A stretch of 64,000 bases of DNA, from positions 62,001 through 126,000 of the forward strand of contig JAWBKZ010000001.1 in NCBI GenBank assembly GCA_038831005.1, read 5' to 3'. The notes beneath the pieces are model-generated. The model worked only from the letters and a program-made list of their open reading frames with translations. It did not search any database and was not told the origin of the DNA. Made by a program: the position numbers and the translations under genes. The number at the start of each line of letters is the position of its first letter. The stretch's first letter is position 1. Below, piece by piece: positions 53,522 through 63,036 of this stretch. The stretch comes from Ignisphaera sp. Lineage in GTDB: Archaea > Thermoproteota > Thermoprotei_A > Sulfolobales > Ignisphaeraceae.

Positions 53522-54007
53522 ATGACTACAGGTTTGGGTGAAGCATTAGCTTATACAGGTCCAGCAATTACTGAGCTTATGGCTGTTATGGGTTCTGTAC
53601 TAGGTATATACAAAGTTGCATCAGTTGGTTTAACATCAATATCTGAAGACCCTAGACTCTTCAGTAGAGTAATGCCTTTAGCACTTCTTCCAGCAACCCA
53701 AGCAATGGTTTACGGGTTTGTATTCATGTTCTTGAGCTACAATACCCTTAACATAAAGGTTGCTTCTGAGGGATCTATAGAGATATTTAGAGGAATAGGT
53801 TTTCTGACGTTATGTCTATTTGTTGGATTTGCTGAATTTTGGTCTGCCCTCAAGCAAGGACAAGTATGTGCTGATGGAGCAGCAATGCTTGTAAAAACTG
53901 GCGGTAAGATATTTGCACCAACATTCATATTGGCAACATTTGAAGAGCTATTTGGTGTACTTGGATTAGTGTTTGGTCTACTGATGAGTGGACTTATACT
54001 AGGTTGA
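53522..54007 (+). CDS. atpK: A-type ATP synthase subunit K (proteolipid), duplicated hairpin form
   Basis: A 161-residue proteolipid with two fused hairpins, about four membrane helices. Hairpin one has ALLPATQAMVYGFVF and no carboxylate; hairpin two has ILATFEELFGVLGLV with the ion-binding glutamate E141. A ring built of such units carries one ion per two hairpins. L56, T59, Q60, Q112 and E141 stand at the spacings of the sodium ligands of Enterococcus NtpK. The ATG at 53522 has CGGTG before it and is preferred to a GTG nine bases upstream. Confidence 0.93.
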   Translation: MTTGLGEALAYTGPAITELMAVMGSVLGIYKVASVGLTSISEDPRLFSRVMPLALLPATQAMVYGFVFMFLSYNTLNIKVASEGSIEIFRGIGFLTLCLFVGFAEFWSALKQGQVCADGAAMLVKTGGKIFAPTFILATFEELFGVLGLVFGLLMSGLILG

Positions 54008-54070
54008 GATAGTCAGAGTTTGAGTTAATTGAATATGTATTGTTTTTAGTATTATGCTGGGGGTTTGTGG

Positions 54071-54670
54071 ATGAGCAATAATGTAAGGGATATAGTTTTT
54101 AAGAAAGCTGAAGAAGAGGCTACAAGTATTTTAGAGAATGCTAAAAGAGAAGCTGAAAAGATTATCGAAGAAGCTATGAAGAGGAAAAGGGAGATTATTG
54201 AAGAAGAGAAGAACAGGATAATGAAGGAGGTTGGAATCGAGAGAAGGATTGCAGAAGCGAGAATGAGATATAGACAGATTATCAGTCTAACCAAAAACAG
54301 CATTGTTAGAGATATTGAAGAGAATGTAAAGAAAATGTTAGAGAATATGGATAAGAGAAAGAGGTTTGAATCTCTTCAAATTCTCGCTATAGAAGGTGTT
54401 AACGAGGTTTTAAGCAATCTTGGGACACAAATCGGTAGAATTGTCATCTATGTATCAAAAAGAGATCGAGAACTTTCAGAAAAGCTAGTAGAGGTGGTAA
54501 GGAGCAAGTTCAGAGGCATAGATGTAGAAGTGAAAGAGGTAGATATTCTTGGGGGTGTGGTAATCGAGAGTCCCGATAGGGGTATTATTATTGATAATAG
54601 CTACGAGAGCAGACTGAAAAAAGCATTAAGTTCTTCACTAAACGAGCTTCAGAGGCTTTTTGAAGTATGA
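54071..54670 (+). CDS. atpE: A-type ATP synthase subunit E (peripheral stalk)
   Basis: A 199-residue protein: a coiled-coil N-terminal half (KKAEEEATSILENAKREAEK, IIEEAMKRKREIIEEEK) and a globular C-terminal half ending with GGVVIESPDRGIIIDNS, typical of subunit E. It connects the catalytic head to the membrane stator. The ATG at 54071 follows CTGGGGG; a TTG at 54065 is also in frame. It overlaps the next start by four bases. Confidence 0.92.
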   Translation: MSNNVRDIVFKKAEEEATSILENAKREAEKIIEEAMKRKREIIEEEKNRIMKEVGIERRIAEARMRYRQIISLTKNSIVRDIEENVKKMLENMDKRKRFESLQILAIEGVNEVLSNLGTQIGRIVIYVSKRDRELSEKLVEVVRSKFRGIDVEVKEVDILGGVVIESPDRGIIIDNSYESRLKKALSSSLNELQRLFEV

Positions 54671-55566
54671 ATATGAAGCTTTCTGAAGCAGCTTCTTATG
54701 GATATGTAACAATCCTTATATCCAAATCACCATCCATAGAATTGCTAACGGATATACTTGAACATGAAAAGACTATCGATATATCTACAGCTGTTGCTAG
54801 AGGTATTTTACCAGTTGAATATACCAGATTGAGTAGGTATGAGGATGTAGAAAGTATAGATAATGCTGTATATTCGTTCTATCTAGAGTTAATCAGAGAA
54901 TTATCTAAATATCTACCGAATTTATATAGCAGATATCTTGAAACATTTATAGAGATATATGATATAGATAGGATAGCAATTTCATTAGAAACACGAGGCA
55001 GTAAATCACTAGAATATATGTTCTCTAGATTTGGATCTATAGCACAATCGTTAACAGGTTACAGAGCAGATCTTCTACATAATGACTATAAGATGTGTCT
55101 TGAATCAGAATCCATTATAGAATGTGTGCATAGAGTCTACTTAAGTAGAGTTGTAGCAGTACTCAAGTTCTTATCTACACCATCTTTGAATAATATTGTG
55201 TTAATTGATGCTAGAAGAAGTGTTGATGCACTACATCTTTTTGTATTGATTAGACTATATAGCTATCTAATGAATGTCCAAAAGTTAAAAAAAGAACGTA
55301 TAGTTATAGACATGTTTCTAGAGAGATACAGACTCGCTAGACATCTTAGAGATATTTTCTTAAGAGTTATTAACGGAATAGAGAGAGGGATAGACAGAGA
55401 TATCTCACTCCTTCTTGTTTATGAGTCTAAATATATTAATAGAGAATTGAAAGATATGCTCATATACTCTCCAACACTTCTAGACAGACTCACTTATCTG
55501 CTTATAGAGAAATTCTATGAATCCAAGCTTGTGAGATACATAGCCATGAAGAAATACAGATGGTGA
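54667..55566 (+). CDS. atpC: A-type ATP synthase subunit C
   Basis: A 299-residue, all-helical protein (homologue of V-type subunit d) that couples the central stalk to the proteolipid ring. The pattern of repeated helical bundles (YSFYLELIRELSKYLP, RYLETFIEIYDIDRIAI) agrees with the family but is poorly conserved in detail, as usual. The start at 54667 overlaps the atpE stop; the stop overlaps the atpF region. Confidence 0.88.
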   Translation: MNMKLSEAASYGYVTILISKSPSIELLTDILEHEKTIDISTAVARGILPVEYTRLSRYEDVESIDNAVYSFYLELIRELSKYLPNLYSRYLETFIEIYDIDRIAISLETRGSKSLEYMFSRFGSIAQSLTGYRADLLHNDYKMCLESESIIECVHRVYLSRVVAVLKFLSTPSLNNIVLIDARRSVDALHLFVLIRLYSYLMNVQKLKKERIVIDMFLERYRLARHLRDIFLRVINGIERGIDRDISLLLVYESKYINRELKDMLIYSPTLLDRLTYLLIEKFYESKLVRYIAMKKYRW

Positions 55567-55568
55567 TC

Positions 55569-55910
55569 ATGGTTACACAGATAGATAAATTCGTTAAAAA
55601 GATTATAGCAATAGTTGAACCCCATCTAGTATCATTCATGCAGGTTTTAGGTATAGACGAAGTGTATGAGGTTAGAGGTGACAAAGATTTTATTAAAAGC
55701 ATCAAGGATGCATTCTCGAGAGATGAAGTAGCTATAGTTATTACTCAAAGAAGCCTGGTTAAAAAACATGGAATTCCAGAACAAGTGAAGGTATATCCGA
55801 TAGTTGTTTCTCTACCAGACAAACCTGAGGATCTTGGTGTTGAGGCTATAGATGTATATAGAGAATTTATTAGAAGATTCATAGGATATGAGATCTATAT
55901 CAATTTATAG
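55569..55910 (+). CDS. atpF: A-type ATP synthase subunit F
   Basis: A small central-stalk subunit of about 113 residues with a CheY-like core (VSFMQVLGIDEVYEVRG, VAIVITQRSLVKKHGI and YPIVVSLPDKPED). GGTGATC precedes the ATG at 55569; an ATG at 55560 is in the same frame and overlaps atpC. Confidence 0.9.
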   Translation: MVTQIDKFVKKIIAIVEPHLVSFMQVLGIDEVYEVRGDKDFIKSIKDAFSRDEVAIVITQRSLVKKHGIPEQVKVYPIVVSLPDKPEDLGVEAIDVYREFIRRFIGYEIYINL

Positions 55911-55940
55911 AGGTTTCAGAGAGTATGGTAGTTATTGAAA

Positions 55941-55950
55941 CTTTTATATA
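55941..55950 (+). promoter_or_regulatory. TATA-like element upstream of atpA
   Basis: CTTTTATATA is 51 to 60 bases before the atpA start, in the 90-base gap after atpF. It suggests an internal promoter for the catalytic head genes A-B-D. Confidence 0.45.
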
Positions 55951-56000
55951 CATGTGTAACAGATGTTTATACTAAAGTATTAATGATTTGGTAGAGGTTT

Positions 56001-57773
56001 ATGTCTAGTACGGGTAGGATTTATAGGATTACGGGACCGCTTGTTGTTGCAGAAGATCTTAAGGTTATGATGTACGAAGTTGTTTATGTAGGTGAAGAGA
56101 GTCTTATTGGTGAGGTTATAGCTATTAGAGGTGATAAAGTCTATATACAGGTTTACGAAGATACAACGGGTCTTACAGTAGGAGAAAAGGTTGCTGCTTC
56201 AGGTAGTCTTTTGTCAGCTGAACTTGGTCCTGGACTTATAGGCTCTATATACGATGGTCTTCAAAGACCTGAGAAAGATATTAGCGTAATAACTGGTAGC
56301 ATATTCATTAAGAGAGGTGTAAGAGTACCAGCTCTCAAGAGAGATGTTAAATGGTTTTTTGAGAGAGAGAAGAGCTTAAGCATTGGAGACAAGGTTGAGC
56401 CTGGAACTATTATTGGTTATGTGAGAGAAACTCCGCTTGTTCTACACAAAATCATGATTCCGCCAAATACATCGGGTAGTTTGAAATGGATTGCCCCTGA
56501 TGGTGATTATACTGTAGATGATACTGTTGCTATTGTAGAGAGTAGCGGTAGAAGGTATGAGGTTAAACTTTACCAGATATGGCCCATCAGAATACCTAGA
56601 CCGTATAGATCTAAACTTGATCCAGGCGAGCCTTTAATTACAGGACTTAGAGTCATAGACTATATGTTCCCGTTAGCAAAAGGAGGTAAAGCAGCCATAC
56701 CTGGAGGATTCGGCACCGGTAAGACTGTAGCTCTCCAGGAGATAACTAAGTGGAGCCATAGCGATATAGCTATATTTGTAGGATGTGGTGAGAGAGGAAA
56801 CGAGATGAGTGATGCTTTAACGAGTTTTCTCAAGCTATTTGATGTCAGGCGAGGAAGGCCGATGATGGAAAGATCTGTGTTTATAGCGAACACAAGCAAT
56901 ATGCCTGTAGCAGCTAGAGAAACTAGTGTATTTCTGGGTGTAACAATAGGTGAGTACTTTAGAGATATGGGTTATGACGTTATAATGGTTGCTGATTCAA
57001 CTAGTAGATGGGCTGAAGCAATGAGAGAAATAAGCGGTAGAATGGAGGAAATGCCAGGTGAAGAAGGATTTCCCGCATATCTCTCCTCAAGATTGGCCGA
57101 GTTCTATGAAAGAGCTGGAAGAATTGTAGCTCTTGGTAAACCAGAAAGAACAGGAAGTTTAACCATTATGGGAGCAGTATCACCACCTGGTGGCGACTTT
57201 AGCGAACCTGTTGTAAGAGGAACTGTTAGGTATGTGCAATGTTTCTTTGCTCTAGATTATGGGTTAGCTACAAGAAGACATTATCCAGCTATCAATTGGT
57301 TAGTGAGCTATAGTCTCTACATACCCTATGTAGCTGATTGGTGGAACAAGTTAACAAATAACGAATGGAGCGTATATAGAGAAACAGCTTCAAAAATCCT
57401 TCAAAGAGAAGCTGAGTTAAGCGATATAGTTAGAATTGTAGGTATTGAAGCGCTACCTGAAGAAGATAAACTTGTGCTTGAAATTGCTAGAATGATTAGA
57501 GAAGACTTTTTACAGCAAAGTGCATATGTACCTAAAGATGCCTATTCTCCGCCAGAAAAAGGACATATGATAATGAAATGCATAATGGAGTTCTATAGAT
57601 ACGCAAAAGAAGCTATAGCAAAAGGTGTTTCTGTATCAAAGATTAGAGAGGCTAAAAGTAGATCACTTATAGCTAGGATGAAATACTATACACTGGAGGA
57701 GCTCAAATCAGGAATATTTAATGAGGTTATAAAGACTATAAAGCAAGATTTTGAATCCATGATTACCTCATAA
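56001..57773 (+). CDS. atpA: A-type ATP synthase catalytic subunit A
   Basis: The ATP-hydrolysing/synthesising subunit. The 590 residues include Walker A as IPGGFGTGKTVALQEI (the A-type 'GxxGxGKT' variant) near residue 237, the family's long non-homologous insertion (about residues 110-200) and the Walker B region DVIMVADSTSRWAEAMREIS near residue 330. A second typical stretch is TIMGAVSPPGGDFSEPV. The ATG at 56001 follows GTAGAGGT. Confidence 0.97.
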   Translation: MSSTGRIYRITGPLVVAEDLKVMMYEVVYVGEESLIGEVIAIRGDKVYIQVYEDTTGLTVGEKVAASGSLLSAELGPGLIGSIYDGLQRPEKDISVITGSIFIKRGVRVPALKRDVKWFFEREKSLSIGDKVEPGTIIGYVRETPLVLHKIMIPPNTSGSLKWIAPDGDYTVDDTVAIVESSGRRYEVKLYQIWPIRIPRPYRSKLDPGEPLITGLRVIDYMFPLAKGGKAAIPGGFGTGKTVALQEITKWSHSDIAIFVGCGERGNEMSDALTSFLKLFDVRRGRPMMERSVFIANTSNMPVAARETSVFLGVTIGEYFRDMGYDVIMVADSTSRWAEAMREISGRMEEMPGEEGFPAYLSSRLAEFYERAGRIVALGKPERTGSLTIMGAVSPPGGDFSEPVVRGTVRYVQCFFALDYGLATRRHYPAINWLVSYSLYIPYVADWWNKLTNNEWSVYRETASKILQREAELSDIVRIVGIEALPEEDKLVLEIARMIREDFLQQSAYVPKDAYSPPEKGHMIMKCIMEFYRYAKEAIAKGVSVSKIREAKSRSLIARMKYYTLEELKSGIFNEVIKTIKQDFESMITS

Positions 57774-57785
57774 TGGGTGCAATAT

Positions 57786-59186
57786 ATGAGTCTGTTACTA
57801 ACTAGATCGAGTAGAGAAATTGTTGGAACAAGAGGATCATTACTATTTGTTAAAGCGCTTAAAGGTATTAAGTATGGAGAACTTGTTGAAATAGATGTTG
57901 ATGGTGATACACGACTTGGTCAAGTTATAGATGTGAGTAGAGATGTAGCAGTAGTACAAGTCTTCGGATCTACAGCAGGTATATCTCCTGGTAAAACTAT
58001 TGTGAGATTTAAGGGAGAGGTTCTGAGATTGGGAGTATCAATAGATATGATGGGTAGGATTTTCGATGGTCTTGGAAACCCAATAGATGGTGGACCACCT
58101 ATAGTACCTGAAGATTATCTAGATATACATGGAGAGCCACTTAATCCAGCTCTAAGGATACCTCCTTCAGAACCTATAGAGACAGGTGTATCGGTTATAG
58201 ATGGGCTACTCACACTTGTAAGAGGACAAAAACTACCCATATTTAGTGGTTCAGGTTTACCTCACAATAGGATAGCAATGCAGATAGTTAGACAAGCAGC
58301 TGTGAGAGGAGGTGAAGAAGAGAGATTTGCTGTTGTTTTTGGAGCTGTTGGTGTAGCATATGAGGAGGCGTACTACTTTCTCACAGAACTTAGATCTATG
58401 GGTGCTCTAGATAGAACGATAGCTTTCATAGCTCCAGCTTCTGCATCAACAGTAGAGAAGCTTGCGCTCCCAAGAGTAGCATTAACAGCTGCTGAAAATC
58501 TTGCATGGAGATACGATATGCATGTACTAACAATATTAACCGATATGACTAACTATTGTGAAGCTCTTCGAGAAGTTTCAGCAGCTAGAGAAGAAGTTCC
58601 AGGAAGGAGAGGCTATCCAGGATATATGTATACAGATCTAGCCACTATGTATGAAAGAGCTGGTAGAGCTCAAGGGAAAAAGGGTAGCATGACGATAATG
58701 CCTATCCTCACTATGCCTGACGACGATATAACTCACCCTATACCGGATCTAACTGGATATATTACTGAAGGTCAGATAGTTCTATCGAGAGATATGTGGA
58801 GAAAAGGTATATACCCACCTGTAGATGTATTTCTATCGCTTTCGAGATTAATGAAGGATGGTATAGGCCCTGGAAAGACTAGAGAAGATCATAGAGATAT
58901 TTTTGCACAACTTATAGCAGCTTATGCTGAGGGACAGTACCTTAGAGAGCTATCAACGATAGTTGGTATAGAATCTCTATCTCAGAGAGATAGAAAGTAC
59001 CTTGAGTTTGCAGATATGTTTGAAAGAAGATTCATTAACCAAGGAGAGTTCGAAAGAAGAATATTTGAGCAGACTCTCGACATAGGATGGGAGATACTAT
59101 CTTTACTACCAGAAGAAGAATTGAAACAGATAAGACCAGAGATCCTCGAGAAGTATCATCCAAGTCATAGAGTGGTTAAAGTATGA
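57786..59186 (+). CDS. atpB: A-type ATP synthase subunit B
   Basis: The non-catalytic, regulatory nucleotide-binding homologue. The 466 residues show [20 protein letters not shown] in place of a P-loop, [20 protein letters not shown] and the [20 protein letters not shown] stretch. GGGTGC before the ATG at 57786 acts as its ribosome binding site; the GTG at 57777 is less likely. It overlaps atpD by four bases. Confidence 0.97.
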   Translation: MSLLLTRSSREIVGTRGSLLFVKALKGIKYGELVEIDVDGDTRLGQVIDVSRDVAVVQVFGSTAGISPGKTIVRFKGEVLRLGVSIDMMGRIFDGLGNPIDGGPPIVPEDYLDIHGEPLNPALRIPPSEPIETGVSVIDGLLTLVRGQKLPIFSGSGLPHNRIAMQIVRQAAVRGGEEERFAVVFGAVGVAYEEAYYFLTELRSMGALDRTIAFIAPASASTVEKLALPRVALTAAENLAWRYDMHVLTILTDMTNYCEALREVSAAREEVPGRRGYPGYMYTDLATMYERAGRAQGKKGSMTIMPILTMPDDDITHPIPDLTGYITEGQIVLSRDMWRKGIYPPVDVFLSLSRLMKDGIGPGKTREDHRDIFAQLIAAYAEGQYLRELSTIVGIESLSQRDRKYLEFADMFERRFINQGEFERRIFEQTLDIGWEILSLLPEEELKQIRPEILEKYHPSHRVVKV

Positions 59187-59815
59187 GCGAGGTTATCAGG
59201 CTCTCTAGGGTAACAAAAATAGAGTTGATAAGACTTAGAAGAAGACTTGCTCTAGCTAGAAGACTCCATAGAATACTTAGAGACAGAATGACGTTACTTA
59301 TTCAAGACTTCTATATAGCGTTAAAGAAATCTATTGAACTTAGAACAAAATTGAATCAGATGCTAAAAGATCTATACCCTATATACTTCAACACCTTATC
59401 GTTATACGGCAAAAACTATCTAGATACAGTAACATCTACGGTTGCTAAAGGTATAGAAATTCTAGCAAGTACAAGAAATGTTATAGGCATAACTGTGTCG
59501 ATGATGGAGCTTAAAAAGTTTCCAGAAAGTAGTGTATACGTACCTGTTGAACTTTCGCAGCTTCAACTTAAAAGAGAAGAAATTCTAAAAACAGTTATAG
59601 AGTTAGCAGAATACGAGAAAGCAATGTATCTCATAGGGGTAGAGATAGCCAAACTTAGAAGAAAAGTCACTATGCTTGATAAAATACTTATACCAAGGAT
59701 ACTCAACACCATTAGGTACCTAACCATGAAATTCGATGAAATAGAAAGAGAAGAAAAGGTTAGATCGATAAAGATCAAATCCCTACTAGCTATAAAAAGA
59801 GGTGAACTGCTCTAA
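59183..59815 (+). CDS. atpD: A-type ATP synthase subunit D (central stalk)
   Basis: A 210-residue rotor-axle subunit: a long N-terminal helix with [20 protein letters not shown] and a C-terminal helix with [19 protein letters not shown], the two conserved stretches of the family. The ATG at 59183 overlaps the atpB stop. Last gene of the operon. Confidence 0.94.
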   Translation: MSEVIRLSRVTKIELIRLRRRLALARRLHRILRDRMTLLIQDFYIALKKSIELRTKLNQMLKDLYPIYFNTLSLYGKNYLDTVTSTVAKGIEILASTRNVIGITVSMMELKKFPESSVYVPVELSQLQLKREEILKTVIELAEYEKAMYLIGVEIAKLRRKVTMLDKILIPRILNTIRYLTMKFDEIEREEKVRSIKIKSLLAIKRGELL

Positions 59816-59872
59816 TGCTTCATCCCATAGATATGGTGAAGCTGCTACCTCACTTAACCACTTAAATCTATT

Positions 59873-60346
59873 CTACTTGAATCTTGCTATCTCTTTCAAG
59901 TTATTTGGCCACGGAGCTAACGTGTACTTCTTTAGCCACTCCACATTTATATCGATGTTCTTCAATACATTCACTATCTTATCTATAACCTCTTTCGGTA
60001 TTCTGTCTTCTGCAGCAGCTGGACAATCCATATCTAGGTATATCACCTTTTCGTTTCTTTCAAAATCATAGTACATTATTACAGGCCAAACTCTGCAATC
60101 AAATGGTCGAAATCTGTATATCTTGCAAAACCCTCTTTCATTTAGATATGGACATGGTATATCTTTTCTAGAGCCTATGGCTTTTACGCTCCCTAAAGGT
60201 GTAGAAACATCGAATGAATGTTCAATTGTTTTCTCTTCTTCGGGAAGTAGAATAGCGTAAAACTTTTTGCAACAGTTGTCTTTACATGTAGCACATATGT
60301 TTCCAAAATCTACAAACCCTAGATATTCAGCTAGTCTTTTCATCAA
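59873..60346 (-). CDS. YkgJ-family cysteine-cluster protein
   Basis: A 157-residue protein. The N-terminal motif CATCKDNCCKKF (C-x2-C-x3-CC) and a later CPYLNERGFCKIYRFRPFDCR are the YkgJ pattern that binds a zinc or iron-sulfur centre. The C-terminal part is helical. The partner in this family is not established. The gene is convergent with atpD and divergent from purM. Confidence 0.88.
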   Translation of the reverse strand: MMKRLAEYLGFVDFGNICATCKDNCCKKFYAILLPEEEKTIEHSFDVSTPLGSVKAIGSRKDIPCPYLNERGFCKIYRFRPFDCRVWPVIMYYDFERNEKVIYLDMDCPAAAEDRIPKEVIDKIVNVLKNIDINVEWLKKYTLAPWPNNLKEIARFK

Positions 60347-60502
60347 CGGTATACCACTATGCGTGAAGATACCAATATTTTGCTACATAAACCTTAGTAT
60401 CTTCAGCCAAAGATACAATATTGTAGCCGTAGCTAAGGATCGTGTTTTTTCAGAAATCTTTATGTTTCTATATTCACTTCTAGTAGTGTTGAGGGTTTCG
60501 CT

Positions 60503-61510
60503 ATGTCTTGGAGTTATGCTAAAGCAGGTCTAGATCTATCTAAACACAAATCTATGCATAAATATGTGTTAGAACTTTTAGAGGGTTTAGCTAAAGATCT
60601 TGGTGTAGAGATAAGCGGTTTAGGAGGTTATGGTACAGCCATAAAGATTGGTAGTTATAAGATGATGCTCCACGTTGATGGTGTGGGGACAAAGACCATT
60701 GTGCTCGAGAAGCTCGGTAAACTGAAGGTGGCTGGATGGGATTGTGTTGCTATGAATGTAAATGATGTTGTATGCGATGGTGGTATACCTATTGCGCTCG
60801 TGGACTACGTATCTATGCCTAGAGACGATGTCGAGATATTTAGGGAAGTTATAGAGGGTTTAGTAGAAGCTGCAAGGATAGCTAAACTACCTGTTCTTGG
60901 CGGTGAAACAGCTATTCTAAGAGATCTAGTTAGTGGTGTAGATGTTGTTTGTACAGTATTAGCTATTAAGAAGAACTTTGTCAATGAAGCTAGGGTAGGA
61001 GATATTGTTATAGGTGTAGAGAGTTGGGGTCTTCACGCAAATGGCTACACATTAGTTAGAAGAGTTCTAGAAAGTAGCGGTTATCGTGAGTATAGAGGTG
61101 TTGTCGATGGTATAGATCTAGGTGAGGAACTCTCGAAACCTACAGCAATATATTCAAACCTAGTTCTAGAGGTAATTACACGTGGTTTGGCTCACGGTAT
61201 TGCCCACATAACGGGTGGTGCTTACACAAAGGTGAAACGAATACTAAGAGGAACAGATATGGTTCTAGACATGCCGAAACCTCCGAAGATATTTGAGGTA
61301 ATCATGAGGTTAGGTAATGTACCTATTGAGGAAATGTATAGGGTCTTCAACATGGGTATAGGTATAATTATAACAACATCTCTCGAGAATCAGGAAGAGA
61401 TCTTAAAAATTGCAGAGAAGTTTGGATTTAAGGCATACGTTCTTGGTAAAGTTGTTGCTGGAGATGGTAAGGTGAGGCTAAAACTGTTTGACAACACATT
61501 ACTCATCTAG
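60503..61510 (+). CDS. purM: Phosphoribosylformylglycinamidine cyclo-ligase
   Basis: Makes aminoimidazole ribonucleotide (AIR) from FGAM with ATP, in de novo purine synthesis. The 335 residues start with SYAKAGLDLSKHKSMHKYV, and show MLHVDGVGTKTIV, MNVNDVVCDGG, LPVLGGETA and ARVGDIVIGV-like stretches of the family, then AHITGGAYTKVKRIL. GAGGGTTTCGCT precedes the ATG at 60503. No other pur gene is adjacent. The 3' end overlaps the next, convergent gene by 12 bases. Confidence 0.95.
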   Translation: MSWSYAKAGLDLSKHKSMHKYVLELLEGLAKDLGVEISGLGGYGTAIKIGSYKMMLHVDGVGTKTIVLEKLGKLKVAGWDCVAMNVNDVVCDGGIPIALVDYVSMPRDDVEIFREVIEGLVEAARIAKLPVLGGETAILRDLVSGVDVVCTVLAIKKNFVNEARVGDIVIGVESWGLHANGYTLVRRVLESSGYREYRGVVDGIDLGEELSKPTAIYSNLVLEVITRGLAHGIAHITGGAYTKVKRILRGTDMVLDMPKPPKIFEVIMRLGNVPIEEMYRVFNMGIGIIITTSLENQEEILKIAEKFGFKAYVLGKVVAGDGKVRLKLFDNTLLI

Positions 61511-61939
61511 ATCTAGAGCACCAGAGTTACTTGCTGTAGATGTTTTTCTATCCAGATATATCTTCACAAGCTTCTCCACTTTAATATTGGAAACAAAACT
61601 CTTATGTGGACGAAGGCCGCCACCAAAACTCTTAGGTATGTGGAGGAGCTCGTGAACAATTACATAGATCTTTTCTTTAAAACTAAGCGAGTCGAAATTT
61701 TCAGATACAACCTCTACTATATACATGGGCTTGATATTCATTACATAAACCCATATTCTCGGAAGCCCATGGATTCGCGCAATAGCTCTAGTTCTTGAGT
61801 TTCGTGATCTAATAAAGTACACTCTTGATAAGTCTATATACCAAAAATGGTCTTTCAAAGTCTCGACTATATCTGCAGCGAGCTTCTTGATATCTTCTGC
61901 ATGGGTATATACTACCCTACTCTTACTCAATTTAGACAA
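61499..61939 (-). CDS. Putative phage-type metallopeptidase (HELLH)
   Basis: A 146-residue protein. The zinc motif HELLHIPKSFGGGLRPHK (HExxH-x11-H) is at about residues 103-119, the pattern of small metallopeptidases found in archaea, bacteria and viruses. There is no signal peptide. The gene lies beside purM in tail-to-tail overlap. The role is unknown; in other genomes such proteins are often stand-alone. Confidence 0.75.
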   Translation of the reverse strand: MSKLSKSRVVYTHAEDIKKLAADIVETLKDHFWYIDLSRVYFIRSRNSRTRAIARIHGLPRIWVYVMNIKPMYIVEVVSENFDSLSFKEKIYVIVHELLHIPKSFGGGLRPHKSFVSNIKVEKLVKIYLDRKTSTASNSGALDLDE

Positions 61940-62060
61940 CCTAATAAATTTACTATAATGCTTGATATAGTGGGTATATTACTGTATTCGTCGGTAGTAT
62001 ATAGTGTGCAGTTGAGTGTCGATTAGATTAAAAATTGTTGTATCTGTCTATCGTTTGGGT

Positions 62061-62687
62061 ATGCATATGGTTGAAGTAATGTATGTATCGTGGAGAGACG
62101 TTATAGATCTGTGTTACAAGATAGCTATAGATGTAGCTAACTCTGGCTATGAACCTAATGCTATTGTAGCTATACTCAGAGGTGGTGTAGTTCCAGCATT
62201 AGTTTTAAGCGATATACTTGGTGTTGAAGAGTTTTACGCTATAAGAATTAAACACTGGGGTATAGCTAAAGAAGTCTACACAATTCCTTTAGTTGAACAG
62301 CTACCTCAAAGAAAGCTTCAAGGAGTCAAAGTGCTTCTGGTTGATGAAGTTGCTGATACAGGTAAAACTCTTGTTAAGGCTGTTGAAGAGCTTAAGAAAT
62401 TAGGTGCATTAGAGGTTAAGACAGCTGTTCTCCACCTTAAATCATCATCTATTGTCATACCTGACTACTATGCGGTAAAGCTTGATAAATGGGTATGGAT
62501 ATTCTATCCATGGTCTCTAGCTGAAACATTATTCTCTCTGGCCTATAGAGAATTGGGGAATAAAGCAAATAGAGAAGATGTTATAGCGGTAATAGAACAG
62601 CTTGTAGAAACACTAGATGTAGAACACTATAGACGTGAAGTAATAGAAATGGCGCTAAAGTTTTACGCAAAGAAACAGTTTAAATAA
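62061..62687 (+). CDS. Phosphoribosyltransferase-domain protein
   Basis: A protein of about 208 residues with a type I PRTase fold. The PRPP motif is VLLVDEVADTGKTLVKA near residue 95. PNAIVAILRGGVVPALVLSD marks the N-terminal strand and PPi loop. The C-terminal WKxx-like region contains WIFYPWSLAETL. It resembles xanthine/hypoxanthine-guanine phosphoribosyltransferases (COG2236 type) used in purine salvage. The ATG at 62061 follows GTTTGGGT; earlier in-frame starts to 62016 are possible. Confidence 0.85.
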   Translation: MHMVEVMYVSWRDVIDLCYKIAIDVANSGYEPNAIVAILRGGVVPALVLSDILGVEEFYAIRIKHWGIAKEVYTIPLVEQLPQRKLQGVKVLLVDEVADTGKTLVKAVEELKKLGALEVKTAVLHLKSSSIVIPDYYAVKLDKWVWIFYPWSLAETLFSLAYRELGNKANREDVIAVIEQLVETLDVEHYRREVIEMALKFYAKKQFK

Positions 62688-62723
62688 ACATGTTATAAAT
62701 CTTTTAAGGTATTAGGGTGAGAT

Positions 62724-63011
62724 ATGCGTAAACACAGGATCTATAGACAAGGGGATCTGATACTCATAGAGGAAGATGATGCGCACTTAGAGTATATGGA
62801 TAAAGAAAGCAATAGACTTGAGATCTCATCTGAAAATGGAAATAAGCATGAACTTTCGTGTAAGGTATACAGATGGAACAACACTAGATATGTGTTAATA
62901 GATAGCGTAGAGGTACTGAAGCATCCTCAACATCCTTGGCTAGCGATTGAACCAGGAATCTACAGGGTGACATTTGTGAGAGATTATGTTCTAGAAAGAG
63001 CCATAGACTAA
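62724..63011 (+). CDS. Small beta-rich protein resembling the bacterial 'RQGD' family (tentative)
   Basis: A 95-residue protein. It opens with YRQGDLILIEEDD, has a middle NKHELSCKVYRW and ends with KHPQHPWLAIEPGIYRVTF and VRDYVLERAID. That order of landmarks (RQGD; H-x2-H with 'P'; GxYxVxxxREY-like) recalls small proteins common in bacterial genomes whose role is unknown. The likeness is from memory and needs a search. The ATG at 62724 has TTAGGGTGAGAT upstream, a strong ribosome binding site. The next gene starts 25 bases later. Confidence 0.5.
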   Translation: MRKHRIYRQGDLILIEEDDAHLEYMDKESNRLEISSENGNKHELSCKVYRWNNTRYVLIDSVEVLKHPQHPWLAIEPGIYRVTFVRDYVLERAID

Positions 63012-63036
63012 CAAACTCTGAGGTATATGCATCGAT

